From Sipunculus nudus (taxonomy: Eukaryota; Annelida; Sipuncula; Golfingiida; Sipunculidae), in NCBI GenBank assembly GCA_026874595.1, contig CM049311.1, forward strand, positions 11,811,676-11,875,675: a DNA stretch of 64,000 bases, given 5' to 3'. Below, piece by piece: positions 13,701 to 23,764 of the stretch. Both the position numbers and the translations under genes were made by a program. The notes beneath the pieces are model-generated. The model saw only the letters and a list, made by a program, of their open reading frames with translations. It was not told where the DNA came from and did not search any database. Within the stretch, counting starts at the first letter, position 1, and every line of letters starts with the position of its first letter.

Positions 13701-16700
13701 GCTTTGGGTGAAAATGGCCCATATCTAAGGAGTATTGGTCTGAAATTTGGCATGTGCAGTCATCTTGGAAAGTTTTCTCATAAACCAGATAGGTGGCACC
13801 ACCTACCTTGTGCAATAGGAATGAATGGTATTTTCACATTCATTTTTTTTTAATCACTTGCCAAATTGCACAGTAATTCACAGAGTGAACATTAGACCCC
13901 TGGGTCTCTTGTTTAATATTTATTTTTGTGTCATACAGGGCTTTCAATAGGAAGGGAAAGTAAAGAGTCTGGGCAAACAGGCTGATATATTAGTGTTCCA
14001 CATTACAATATGGAGTGTCCCAATAGGAGTTGATAAGTGTCAAATTTTGAAGGGTTGTGTAAATGTGTATCTTTTTTTATTTTACATCACTTTGGTATTA
14101 TTAAATCATTGGTTGATGCTGCATCATTATATATTTGACTAAAGTGAAATCTAAGGTTCAGTTGTCAGTACAATGTTTACACAATAAACTGGTTTTAGAG
14201 AAAGTCAGCAATGGTCAATGACTGCTAAAGAGGCCAACTTGGAACCTCTCAGTCAAAAAGTCAGTCCTGTTGGATGCTTGGACTCCAAAAACCTTGCACC
14301 TGAGTCAGATTCTGAGCATCAGGCACTTAGTCCCATGTTCCTGAAAGCCCTGGTTATAGCAGATAAGGTAAACATTACTTTGTTCTAATTTTATAACCCA
14401 TGTTACAAAAAAGACAGTATCTATTGATAAACATTGAAAGATAAATATAACAATTTTCATATCCTTTCTTATTCACACTTACCAAGTACCATTGGTATTT
14501 AAACAGAGGGTCAGAGAACACAAGCTCTGGTCTGCCGTCTGGGATGCCATCTTTTGCAGCCAGGCCACCAGCATGTTCGTAATACTGATATACTGATTTA
14601 TCCTCATAATGCCTTATAGGTAATTCCACCTGTTTGTCGTGTATCACCTCTCGTTTGTCTCTGAAAAGTATACGTTGCTGCTCAACACTTTTCACCTGAA
14701 AAAAGTGAAGGAAATATTTTTGAACCAGAGTGTAATGTTCAGTTTATGGGTGTCATGTGATTTTCTCAAAGCACAGATTATAAACATACAGATCAAAACA
14801 TGAATAACACCCATGAACTCTTATACTATCCAATATATTCTTCAACTTGAAAATGTCAATTTTGTAGTTATGCTTGATTATATTATATTTGTTATTTGGT
14901 CTAATCTTGCCCCAGTTACAGATGAAGGCATCCTTCAAGTACAGTGTAACAGAATACTATAATTCTGAAATACCCCACCCAATGTCTGCACAAAAAGAAC
15001 CTTGAGTGCACTTAAAATTTATACGGACATGTGAACTAGACTGTGTGTATAAAACTCTTGCAGTGCAACACTTACATCAGTTATGCAGCTGAAAAATTGG
15101 AAAGTATTAGCTGTATGAAAATAAAAAAATGAGTATACAGGCCTTCATATGGACATCAGACATGGGGTCTATTACAGATGTTCTATTACTATTACTATTA
15201 CTATTACTTTCAATTTCTGATATTACTATTACTATTACTATTACCACAGTTTATCTTCTATTACTATTACTATTACTATTACTTGGGTATCTATTACTAT
15301 TACTATTACTATTACTTAAACTGATGAGTGGATTCTAGACCTTGTGCAGCCATGAGTGCTATAAACTAGCACTACAATCATTTTTAAATAACAAGCACCT
15401 ATATCATCCAGTTATAACCTACACAATTTTCTTATACTGTGTCTGTCATTTACAAGAAGCCTAATGATACTGGAGATCTTAATTATTTCAGCTTCTTAAA
15501 TTATGTTTTTTTTTATATTTTGAAAACTCAATGATTATAAGGACGCTTTAAGTCGAAATGATAAGATAATTGTATGAACTCTTGAATACATGTAATTTAA
15601 AAGCAACCCATTGTACAGGACCTGGCATACGTAAAATATTGATTTATAATAATATGCATACTTGTACATTTTATATTATTTTCATATATATTTTACATAA
15701 ATTTATTTTATAGTACATACTTCCATTTAGATTTGATCTTCTTTCTCATAGTTAATAAATTAAGATTTTCAGTGTAACTAAAAATTGTCTCCAAAGTAAT
15801 CATAGTATTCATGATTATTGCATAATATCATTTAGTATCAAAACTAACAATTCAGTCCTTTATGTATGTATCAGGAGAGGAATTTATGTAGGGCTGTGTC
15901 CTGTTTCCCATTCCTTATTAATATATCCAATAAAAATACTGTTTATGTCAAGATTCTGGACAGATTCTAAACTGGAGACAAAAGTACCCATCTTCTCGGG
16001 TGTATTATTTTATCACATCTTGAGAGTGAACAGAGAGCTGGTAAACTTTACAATAATGCTAGCATGCATGGCTTTTATTCTTCAGGCATGCCCTTCTTCA
16101 TTGCAGCAAAACCAGCATAGGATAATTTAGGAATATAGAGAGTGAATTAAACTTACATCAATTTTACAAAACAAATAAAATATTATATATATCACTTTCA
16201 CAATAAATTTGGTATTAAACAATCATGTACTTTAAATTTTGTACATAACATGATCTAATTATTTGAAATCAAAATTTCACATATTAAATAATAAAATATT
16301 AACAGTTACTTATATTCTCATATTATATAATCAGATAAATTAATATCATGAAAAAAATGGTTCATTTAATTTTCAAAATATAAATTAACATAATTTAAGA
16401 TATTGAATGAAGGTCTTCAAAATTGGTACTATGAAATAACAGACAAGTATTAAAAGAATAGTTTTAAAAGAATATGTATATAAATTAACTAGATCATACA
16501 TGTGCTTGCAGTATGACTTTATCTAAGTGAATTTAGTACTGGTATGGGTTTATATAGCATTGTAGGCTTCAATCCTTTTGGGTAGTGAAAACACCATAAG
16601 CTTATCATAAACATTTTGGGTCTGCACTGGGTCTGGTTCCATATTATATTTTTCTTGAATGTGTGTTATTGTAATCTGTATGATTAAAATGCAAAGTGGT

Positions 16701-19700
16701 TTGTGAAAATAAATCAAGGTACATTTCAGAATATGCACATGGATTGATAGATGTGAGATAATAATACATAATAATAATACACTATTTATCTGTCTCTTAA
16801 CATTAAACATGCCTCTGTTTATCCATGGTTTACCAATCAAAAGTTCAGATTGTGCCAGGTAACTTATTTGGCTTTGACCTGCTCTGTCCAGTACTCTTAT
16901 GTAATTAGCACCAGTGGTCACCAGCAATGTGGCAGCTGGCCAATGCTTGTCTCAACAATAGGCACATCCTGGGCAATTACTGGACAAGAACTGAGTCTGT
17001 TTAGCATTATTTGCTGATATGCTTCATGATCAAGGGGCTCACAGGAAGTAATAGAAAGTAATATGTATTACTCTATTACTTTGCCTTCTGTTTCTATTAC
17101 TATTACTATTACAGCTCAAATTTTTGAGTCTATTACTATTACTATTACTATTACATGGAAAAAGCTGTAATAGTCTATTACTATTACTATTACTTATCAC
17201 TATTACCCCATGTCTGATGGACATTAAGCAAGCCACATGAATGATTTCAGTGCCTGAAGCATCATAAATTTATGGCTACTGTAAAGCTACCTATGACACA
17301 TAGCAGGTGTGTTAAATAAACATGACATCTAGTGTTTTCTCCTTAGAAAATTAGTGTATAGTATCAATATTTTATTCTTACTCTGATATACAAGTAGAAA
17401 ACAAGCTTGCAACGGTACAACATATAAATATTATGCACACACCACATGGTAGCTGTACCACGTGGATCAAGATTTTTCAAGCCTTAACTGGTGATTATTC
17501 TGTTTCATCTTTCATGTTAAATATCCTTGTTTGAGAGTTGTTGTTCATGCTTCAGATCAGATGTCTTTTCATTTAGTCTTGTTATGGTAAACATATACAT
17601 GTGGACTGTGTTTACTGATGCACAGAACCATAAAAACAAATAAAACATGAGAATTGGAGATAGTGAGTCCATGTGCCAGCGTGGTTTTGCTTTATTGTAT
17701 TCAGCTAATATAAACTAATGGTGTGAGATAATGCACATATATTATTGCAAGTATTTAGTGTGCCTTTAAGTTATACAGTGTATGCTAACACATTAAAATT
17801 ATCAAGTGATCTGACTTACATTAGGATCTGACAACAACCTGCTCAAAATATTATCTGCACTTCTCTTGGTCCTGTGTGACACCTGGGGGTGTTGGAAGTG
17901 GTAGATGTTTCCCAGATTCTCCAACTGAAATATATCAAGTTATCAACAACAATTCAAGGGAAAACAACAACATTTTTATTTTTATCTACATTAACTTAAC
18001 CTGACACTTTTAATTGATAACTGATGTTTATTTCCAATATAATCATTATTCCTTTTATCTGTTCCCAAAGTGTTACAAAACACCTTTACATTCATAAATA
18101 AGAAAAGGCCCTACAGGTCCTTTCAGATTCTCCTTTGTTCTAGATACATATATGTTTATTCCTTTTAATAAGTCTTAATTTCAGTAACCATGGTTTCCTT
18201 TCATTTTCTATGCATTAACATGTTTATGAAGACAGAGCAATTAAGTAATTAAAAATTTTATGAACATAAATTTTGTATTTTACTTTTACAGATACCCCCG
18301 ACAACCGATAAAAACATATTTATCAACTGTGCTGGAAAATGGTAAAATACAGTAATATCTATATAATTATTTAAAATTGATCACTATGACAACTGACATA
18401 ATAATGTAGAAATGGTGATTAAACTATTACTTAATAAACTTTATTTAAATTGATCAGTACACTTTCCTCCCAAAAACCTGGTGTGTGTAACTATTCTATA
18501 GAACAGAAACATGTGATGGCAATACCACACATATTCACTATGATTCTACCACACACAAAACAGATACACTGAATGATGTAATGATAACATTAAACCAAGA
18601 TAAAATTGCAGAGACAAATATATTTTAGTGAACAAACAGGTAAAAACCTCTCTCCCTTTTAACCCCTTAATTACTATTTTTTTTTATTGTTTATATAAAA
18701 CTTTTATAAATGTTGTGCTATAGGATATGTTATAATGTTTCATTTTTATATAATCGTTTCTTCAAATTTTATAATTTATCTTTAAATTTTTAGCAGAATG
18801 GTCTGGCACGTTATGGTGAACAAGGATAAATTTTCATTACAATAATATGTGAAAGCCTTAAGAGAATTCACACTGGCACTATCCTTTACTCATTTGTAAA
18901 GCATCATGCCACAATATGGATTTTTATTTTTTTAGATCTACCAAAGTCAATTTATAATTTCTTTAACAAAGTACCAGTTAAAGTAAATATAAAATGAATG
19001 TTAAAATCGATATTTAGTGGCATTCTGTAAATAAAAACTGAGAAACCCAGGAATTCTTGATTTTTTTAAAAAATAATGTACTTAAAAAGGCATTTTAATT
19101 ATCAGTTTTTAGACATGATGTTACATGGAAAGTATCATAAAGGGGTTCTCTAAAACAAGTTTATGATCAGCCTTTTTCATTACATTTGATCAACATAACA
19201 GGAAACTGTCCAACAAAATAATGCATGATCAGCTTTTCTTAATATTTTGAACATTCTTTATGTTGGTTTTGGAAAAATGGAGAAAAAATAGAGTGAATCC
19301 CTCTGAAACATTTGAGTGAATCCCTCTGAAAAAATAGAGTGAATCACACTGAAAAATTTGAGTGAATCACTCTGAAACATAAGAGTGAATCCCTCTGAAA
19401 TATTAAAGTGAATCACTCTGAAACAAAGAGTGAATCCCTCTGAAATATTAGAGTGAATCACTGAAACATAAGAGTAAATCCCTCTGAAATATTAGAGTGA
19501 ATCATTCTAAACATTAGAGTGAATCACTCTGACTTGTAAACCACCACAATATATGATCATGGGTTCATATTCTAGGTTCCACTACCTTAGCCTTTAGTCA
19601 ACACACTGATGTAGTGACAACGAAAACATTTTTCTAACCACTCCCTAACCTTTGGCAAAACACCTGCCATTTAGAAAACCTACACCCAGAATTGTATGTA

Positions 19701-20478
19701 ATGACAATAATCACCAAATAATATCTAGGATATTAAAATGCCCACACAGAACTATACATCACTGAAAAAGGATCACATGAAGTAAAAAACAACAATCCAA
19801 AAGAGAAACATGAATTTTGGTAACAAAAATAAAATAGTTGTAACATAGATATAAAATACCTACACATGGTTACATACCAGATCACATCTTCTGTGCAGGT
19901 ACATGAACATAAAAGTGATTCAATGTCAATACTTACTTTTTATTTCATTATAAATATATTTTATGCACATAAACATCATCTGAATGAATTTGGTCAAAAA
20001 AGATTATACATAACTGTGTAATGTGAACATGAACTGCCATTATACATTATTATATTTTATTATACAGAAAAAAATGGTTCAAAATGATGGACTTACGGTA
20101 CTCTCTTCCATTAAAAGAAGACAGGCCCCTATATCTGATAGAATATCAAAATACATTTGTTTGACTATGTAGCTCTTGAACCTACAGTCACTCCAATTTT
20201 ACAACACTTGCATTCCTGTTACAGAAAATAAGTCATTTTGAAAATTGTTAATATAATTTCTGACATGAGTAAAATTTGTTTAACTGTTGCCACAGTTTTA
20301 AATCTCCCCTTACCTTTCTAACTTTTCTGCAGCCATGTGACGTTGCCACCAGGTCAGCAACATCAGCACTCTCATCATATAACTCCACCGCAAAATCGTT
20401 GGTAAAATCACCCATCCAATGGTCTGCCTGCACAACAGCCAGGGCGAAGACCAAAATCGTAATCCCACCTGCCATCAT
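820..20478 (-). CDS. PCSK1: Proprotein convertase, PC1/3-like (complete CDS, 10 coding exons)
   Basis: Calcium-dependent subtilisin-type serine endoprotease that cleaves prohormones and neuropeptide precursors after paired basic residues in secretory granules (family knowledge). Coding exons read from the sequence: 20314-20478, 17820-17924, 14483-14695, 8485-8631, 6694-6770, 6318-6406, 4788-4960, 3784-4127, 2298-2522, 820-1738. All junctions are GT-AG and sum to 819 codons with no internal stop. The protein has a signal peptide (residues 1-18), a prodomain with RTKR (73-76) and RDKR (102-105) sites, catalytic Asp196 (LDDG), His237 (HGTRCAGE), oxyanion Asn338 (ATGNGG) and Ser421 (GTSSAAP), and a P domain with RGD at 555-557. 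The acidic, helix-forming tail lacks furin's Cys-rich region and membrane anchor, so PC1/3 fits better than furin; Asn rather than Asp at the oxyanion hole argues against PC2. Orthology is inferred. Mobile elements fill most introns. Confidence 0.93.
2298..2522 (-). CDS. PCSK1: PC1-like coding exon 9: end of catalytic domain, start of P domain
   Basis: 225-bp exon. Begins [13 protein letters not shown] (family LTWRDMQHL) and contains [21 protein letters not shown], the conserved block joining catalytic and P domains, then [10 protein letters not shown]. Acceptor TTTTCCAG at 2523-2530; donor GTAAGTGTG at 2289-2297. Confidence 0.92.
2722..3290 (-). mobile_element. Element C, copy 1 (Helentron/HINE-like)
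   Basis: Read on the minus strand the 3' end is CTAG followed by TT (2722-2725). The 5' end has the inverted pair in GCTTAACAAG and the tract CCCTATAGTGATCACC shared with copy 2 at 7202-8196. Two degenerate copies of a ~150-bp monomer (CTGTAATTCAAxxGGTCTGGAGCCC on plus) fill the core. It lies in the intron between PC1-like exons 9 and 8. No coding sequence. Confidence 0.6.
3784..4127 (-). CDS. PCSK1: PC1-like coding exon 8: oxyanion Asn and catalytic Ser
   Basis: 344-bp exon, the largest catalytic block. [17 protein letters not shown] gives the oxyanion Asn338; [11 protein letters not shown] gives the nucleophile Ser421. The spacing Asn-Ser is 83 residues against 73 in furin, because of a Pro/Gly/charged insertion around [16 protein letters not shown] (from residue 386) before [10 protein letters not shown]. 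Family residues [11 protein letters not shown] and SDEGRSTYF are intact. Donor GTAAGT. Confidence 0.93.
4307..4564 (+). pseudogene. Exon-like fragment with [11 protein letters not shown] motif, antisense in PC1 intron
   Basis: Open plus-strand frame in the intron between exons 8 and 7 of the PC1-like gene. It reads [19 protein letters not shown], continues to [18 protein letters not shown], and stops after KYAG. The first part resembles the minus-strand fragment at 45443-45675 (KFVLRGHFPYF) in protein and partly in DNA. The RG...IQFV-W-P pattern recalls the C-terminal half of tubulins (RGDV...IQFVDWCP), but the match is short. There is no usable ATG, and an AG acceptor lies near 4296. I do not assign a function; it may be a relic of a transposed or duplicated exon. 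Confidence 0.35.
4788..4960 (-). CDS. PCSK1: PC1-like coding exon 7: RMLDG and YSASWGP blocks
   Basis: 173-bp exon. [10 protein letters not shown]...EARAI is followed by [20 protein letters not shown], the substrate-pocket (S1/S4) region that marks kexin-type convertases. It ends KKGVEK at a GTATGT donor and joins GRGGKGSIF in the next exon. Acceptor TGATTTCAG. Confidence 0.93.
5380..6254. repeat. Degenerate tandem-repeat region with GGTGGCGCCACC-type palindromes
   Basis: Several diverged ~200-bp monomers share ...CACTACTGAGA..., ...ACCAATCCA... and a decayed palindrome (GGTGACGCCACC at 5531, GGTGGCACCACC at 5788 and 6128). It resembles the cores of the elements at 10.5-13.9 kb but no clear ends were found. 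It lies in the PC1-like intron between exons 7 and 6. Confidence 0.5.
6318..6406 (-). CDS. PCSK1: PC1-like coding exon 6: catalytic His (HGTRCAGE)
   Basis: 89-bp exon carrying [21 protein letters not shown], the subtilase His block; the catalytic His is residue 237, 41 residues after Asp196 as in furin. Two conserved Cys (C241 in RCAGE and C254 in SVCGVG) are present. Donor GTAAGTTTC. Confidence 0.93.
6694..6770 (-). CDS. PCSK1: PC1-like coding exon 5: calcium-binding loop
   Basis: 77-bp exon, phase 0 to 2. Translates as [18 protein letters not shown], the conserved N-D-D-DP-P stretch that binds calcium in furin-like enzymes, followed by NEKDASN. The split codon with the next exon makes Ser236 just before the catalytic His. 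Acceptor TGATTATAG, donor GTGGGC (less typical but GT). Confidence 0.9.
7202..8196 (-). mobile_element. Element C, copy 2 with ~145-bp tandem core
   Basis: Same ends as copy 1: CTAG then a T run on the minus strand at 7202-7205, and the GCTTG/CAAGC hairpin near 8180-8190 at the other end. Five monomers of about 140-150 bp, each starting near TCTGTAATTCAATAGGTCTG (7453, 7602, 7741, 7888, 8033), make the core. It lies in the intron between PC1-like exons 5 and 4. Confidence 0.65.
8485..8631 (-). CDS. PCSK1: PC1-like coding exon 4: catalytic Asp (LDDG)
   Basis: 49 codons, phase 0. Contains [21 protein letters not shown], the subtilase Asp active-site block; the nucleophile-pair Asp is residue 196. 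The exon ends KKNY, which continues as DPKAS in the next exon, matching the family's NYDPxAS. Acceptor TTATTACAG, donor GTAAGC. Confidence 0.93.
9060..9408 (-). mobile_element. tRNA-derived SINE
   Basis: On the minus strand an A-box-like TAGTGGTACAGCACAGG (9374-9390) is followed at tRNA-like distance by a B box GAGTTCAAATCTC (9342-9354), the internal RNA polymerase III promoter of a tRNA-type SINE. About 280 bases of non-tRNA body follow to a weakly defined 3' end near 9060. No clear target duplication was seen. It lies in the intron between PC1-like exons 4 and 3. Confidence 0.65.
10534..13911 (+). mobile_element. Element B, HINE-like, host of a nested insertion
   Basis: The left end carries the hairpin GTTCACTCTGTGAAC (10534-10548); its reverse complement recurs near the right end (13875-13890). 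The 3' terminus is a hairpin AGACCC/GGGTCT followed by CTTG (13908-13911) and a T run. A GTCCACCGTCC-rich stretch follows the 5' hairpin. The core has ~343-bp tandem units starting GTTACCAAATATCT (10612, 10955, and 12952 after the insertion), then ~200-bp monomers to 13850. Element D copy 1 interrupts the second unit. No coding capacity. Confidence 0.65.
11175..12869 (+). mobile_element. Element D, copy 1 (HINE-like, 280-bp tandem core, 5' truncated)
   Basis: Inserted inside element B: the host's GAGGAAGTGG is interrupted and resumes at TTTAGTATAAATTCAG, matching an uninterrupted host unit at 10820-10850. It ends with hairpin GTAGTCG/CGACTAC then CCGTATTCTAG (12866-12869) before TTTT. The core repeats every 279-280 bp (ATGACAGGTGGCGCC at 11591, 11870, 12150, 12425). 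The outer arm of the 5' hairpin seen in copy 2 is missing. Open frames over this core are repeat artefacts. Confidence 0.75.
13936..14352. mobile_element. hAT-like MITE with CAGGGCTTTC ends
   Basis: 417-bp segment starting CAGGGCTTTCAATAGG and ending with the reverse complement of CAGGGCTTTCAGGAAC. CAGGG termini are typical of hAT elements. The flanks GTCATA and GTTATA may be a decayed target duplication. No coding sequence. It lies just right of element B in the PC1-like intron between exons 4 and 3. Confidence 0.55.
14483..14695 (-). CDS. PCSK1: PC1-like coding exon 3: RDKR autoprocessing site and unusual spacer
   Basis: 71 codons, phase 0. [12 protein letters not shown] matches the EQQ....R.KR end of the prodomain, so the primary self-cleavage would follow Arg105. 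The family motif at the start of the mature enzyme ([10 protein letters not shown], residues 152-161) lies about 46 residues after the cleavage site, against roughly 15 in furin and PC1. The spacer is charged and Tyr/Gly-rich. Donor GTAAGTG. Confidence 0.9.
15149..17224. repeat. 2-kb segment bounded by 15-bp inverted repeats and CTATTA arrays
   Basis: CATCAGACATGGGGT at 15153-15167 recurs inverted at 17204-17218. Just inside each lies an interrupted (CTATTA)n array (15181-15316 and 17060-17206), both reading CTATTA on the plus strand. The interior is AT-rich with no recognisable gene. It may be a mobile element or a chance pairing of two array insertions; no target duplication was found. Confidence 0.45.
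17820..17924 (-). CDS. PCSK1: PC1-like coding exon 2: prodomain with internal RTKR site
   Basis: Exon of 35 codons, phase 0 at both ends, too short to stand out as an ORF. Translation begins [12 protein letters not shown], matching the LGxIxxxYHF segment of furin/PC1 prodomains, and contains HRTKR followed by SA at residues 72-78. This is the position of the secondary, pH-dependent prodomain cleavage site in furin and PC1. Donor GTAAGTC. Confidence 0.88.
19281..19531. repeat. Minisatellite, ~22-bp unit GAGTGAATCACTCTGAAA
   Basis: About eleven units of 20-24 bp with the core GAGTGAATCACTC or GAGTGAATCCCTC, followed by TGAAAyATTA. Many units are odd palindromes (GAGTGA-A-TCACTC) and include TGAATCA, a bZIP-like 7-mer. 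It lies in the first coding intron of the PC1-like gene. Confidence 0.85.
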
Positions 20479-20483
20479 ATCTG
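20314..20483 (-). CDS. PCSK1: PC1-like coding exon 1: signal peptide and start of prodomain
   Basis: Opens with ATGATG at 20478, five bases after a strong acceptor (pyrimidine-rich tract and CAG ending at 20484), so the start codon sits at the beginning of an internal exon and the 5' UTR must continue in an upstream exon. The first 18 residues are hydrophobic and end in VVQA, a good signal peptidase site. The following FAVELYDES...SHGCRKVRK matches the start of the convertase prodomain (compare the NxFxVEL...HG pattern of the family). Donor GTAAGG; phase 0. The second Met could also be used; both give the same protein less one residue. Confidence 0.88.
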
Positions 20484-22019
20484 CTGAAATGAAGATAAGA
20501 GACTCATGAAACTCAGAGAACTGAAGTTATATGGGTATCTGAAGACCTCTGACTTGCTGCTTTAAACCAAAATGTGCAAAACCACTCTCTAACCAAGAAA
20601 AAAATCATTGAGATTAGACCTCCACCAACATATATATACTGTAGTATTATTTTAACAGTGCTGGATGTCTACCTGAGAGGTTAGTACTACCAGTAGTACA
20701 ATATCTTTTATGTGAGATCTCTGATGAAAATATTTGAAGGGAAAAAAATAAAAAAAAAGGAACCCCCCCTCCCTCCTTGCACCTGAGGTCTTTTACCTTA
20801 ACCACATATCTCAAATTACTGAAACTATATTAATTAGGAAAAAAATCCTTATTTAGGAAAAAGAAATGTACAGTGCCTACAAAATCATCTATAAACTGGC
20901 AAAATATGTTAGTCATACATATTATATCATTTTATGAAAAAAATTATAAATGAAGACTGTAAACCATATACCAAGAACATGACTTTCTATATAAGATGCA
21001 TTTCATGGTTTGCATTGAGTTGTATACAGCATCAGGCCATAAACACAATCTTACAATTGATAACAAGGTGTATTGCCTATGTCACAGCCACACCTTATGA
21101 CTGCCAACTACAACATAAACCTTTCTGATATAGATGAATACAAAAGAGTTACTGAGATAAAGTACTCAATGTCATGTTTACTGGCCACCTGCTAGCTGTC
21201 CTTATCTGTACAATACTAAATCATATATAAAAATTTAGTTGAAATATATATGGTATGTCACAAAAACATGTCCTAGTTCCCAGTATATTACCATAAACAA
21301 ATTTTGCAGTATAAAATATACTGACAGAAATTCTGAATAAGCCAAGTTTACTCCTGATAGAAACATTTATTTTTGTTTTACACTTTTCTAAAAAATGTAA
21401 AATATTTGTGTATATAGCAGAAGTACAAGTATGATGGTACAATAAAAAACATTATTTTATTTATATCACACCCATTGTAACATACAGTGTCTATTTATCT
21501 ATATTTATATGACCGAGGATTGATATTACTTAAAGAAATATTAATTACTATTATTTTTATTAATTAATATTAATATTAATCCTTTATGATTAAGGGACAT
21601 ATAAATTTTGTGTGCTTACATTTATTAGTTTTTTCTCACAATAATTACATCAATCATTTACACACACACGCATATATTTATACACATGTATACATGGCTC
21701 AGGGACCTGCTTATGTTGCCAAATGCACATAGGATAAAGATTATATTGATATGTCAAGGTGGTGAACCAGTTTTAAAGCTACCCTGTACGCAGACCAACA
21801 CATAACGTTTGGTTTGCTCCCTGGGGGCAGCATTTTAACAACAAGTACTGTATAGGCTCAGCCATAGTGCCCTCTGTGTGAGTCTAACACTTACTTCATT
21901 AAAGGCATAACGATGGATCAATAATGATATGAATTGCTGCCTGTGTACCCCTTGTGTCAGTAATGGTGGTCACTCTTAAAGCCAGAGATAAACAACACTC
22001 GGAGAGAACATACCTCAAC

Positions 22020-22430
22020 CAAAATCGGACATTTATTTATATGTTATAAATTTACTCAAAGATTCCTTGTCTCAAGTAACAATCATAAGTGATAATAGGT
22101 GGTGCCACCTACAACTATACAACCATTTTACATAATGTCCATCTTGATGTCCAGATATGTGGTAAAAATCACACATTTTTGGAGTGGTTTGAAGTATCAG
22201 CTTGACATTTTGCATGTCCAATAAATTTTTATAGCTTTATCTTGTACACATGACTGGTGGCACCACCTAAATAATTTCTTCCTCAGTTGTGTCCATCCCA
22301 AATTTAAATGGCAACTCAAGTTAAATATAAACATGAAAACCTTGGCCACAGCAAGAAGGTGTGGAACCACAACATTTTCATTTCTCTAGCAGTTACTGCA
22401 GGTTATGTTCAATTAAAGTTAATAAACTGA
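22020..22430. repeat. Diverged fragment of palindrome-bearing tandem repeat
   Basis: Two AGGTGGTGCCACCT-like palindromes (22098 and 22256) about 158 bp apart, with monomer text (GTCCAT..., ...ATTTTGCATGTCC) like that in elements B and D. No ends recognised. Confidence 0.5.
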
Positions 22431-23764
22431 TCCTGTCTTAAGTAGAATGGAATATGTAGAAATGATAAGCTGTAAAATACTGATACAATGTTATTTGAGC
22501 CAAAATTCTACTAGTCAGAATCACATGAATTTAGACAGTGTCCAAACAACTGATTAGTTTAGATAATATAATTGTCATGTGTATATGATATGCTCAAGGT
22601 TCAATATTGTAAGAAGCAGCACAAAAATATGATAAAATATATCAGTATAACTCAAAACAAGGAAGTATCTGTTTCCACAATGTCAGGAAGCATTAGGAAT
22701 GCTAGATCAGTAGATGAGTCTGACAACATTAGTCTATCTGTACATGATGTAACCATATGGCAGAGTACAAATAATTTCAAACATTTCTGTCACAATTGTC
22801 AAAATTATAACCATAAAAATAATTTTTTAGATGACATCTGTTGTCTGTTGTATGCCATGTGAAAAATCCTGCTCTACTGTAATTTTTTACAAACATGAAC
22901 ACCATTTTTTTAAATAAAATACTTAAGAAATAGAGATGAGTTATGGGAGAAAATAGCCTTAATATGGATATTAATTAGCCAATGATATAAAAAAGTAAAT
23001 GTTGTAAATAAAAGTTATAGTTTGGGCATAAATTACATTAAATGTATAAGTAACATTCATATACACATGCTGGTCATCAATTCTATATAATATCCATAAG
23101 TGCCAATTGTGAGAAAATGCAGTGATTTGATCTGGACACTGTATTTATAACAAAAGTTGTATGTTTTAATTTGTACCTTTTCGTTTGATTTTTGTTTTTC
23201 CTAAGTTAACCTTTCAGATGTGAATGACTTCCTAATATTTTCCTAAATATAGTTGTCATTTTTGTATGCAGATATTAAATAATGTATAATTTACTGTCAG
23301 TGAAAAAAAACTAGAAAATGATTCACACAATCATTGCTTTGTAAAATAATTTGATTTAATTCAAGGTAACTGAGATTTTGAAGTGATTGAAATTGTAATG
23401 ATTACTTTTCATGAATATGGCAAACAAAATAAATGCATAATTAATGATACTTAGATTTAAATTATATTGCAGCTTCAATACCGACAGCTTCCCTTATAGG
23501 TGATGTAGACAATCATGAAATCTTTTGAAATAACCTACCCTGAGGTCAAGGGGCACACTGAAGGTACTGGTACCGGTACTTGTGTGATGTCCCACAGAGA
23601 GTAGAACCTACATGTTATAACAAATAGTCCTGACACTGTATGTGTACATCTGTATTATGTATGGTTGCTATTAGCTATGTGTTAAGGTTTACCTATATAT
23701 ATATATATGTCGAGGTCCTGATTAGAATCTGGTCCAATCTAAAACTGGGCCAGCTGAGATTAAA

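Noticed and set aside
15129-15338. Leu-rich membrane-like frame
   Set aside because: It is translation of the CTATTA array.
16550-16927. 125-codon minus-strand frame
   Set aside because: No recognisable domain, AT-rich, no splice context; it may be a worn repeat but I cannot support any call.
19281-19531. CRISPR-like array of regular short repeats
   Set aside because: Units abut with no unique spacers and the genome is eukaryotic; it is a minisatellite.
22572-22862. 96-codon plus-strand frame as a possible gene
   Set aside because: No family resemblance, no promoter or splice evidence, and composition follows the AT-rich background.
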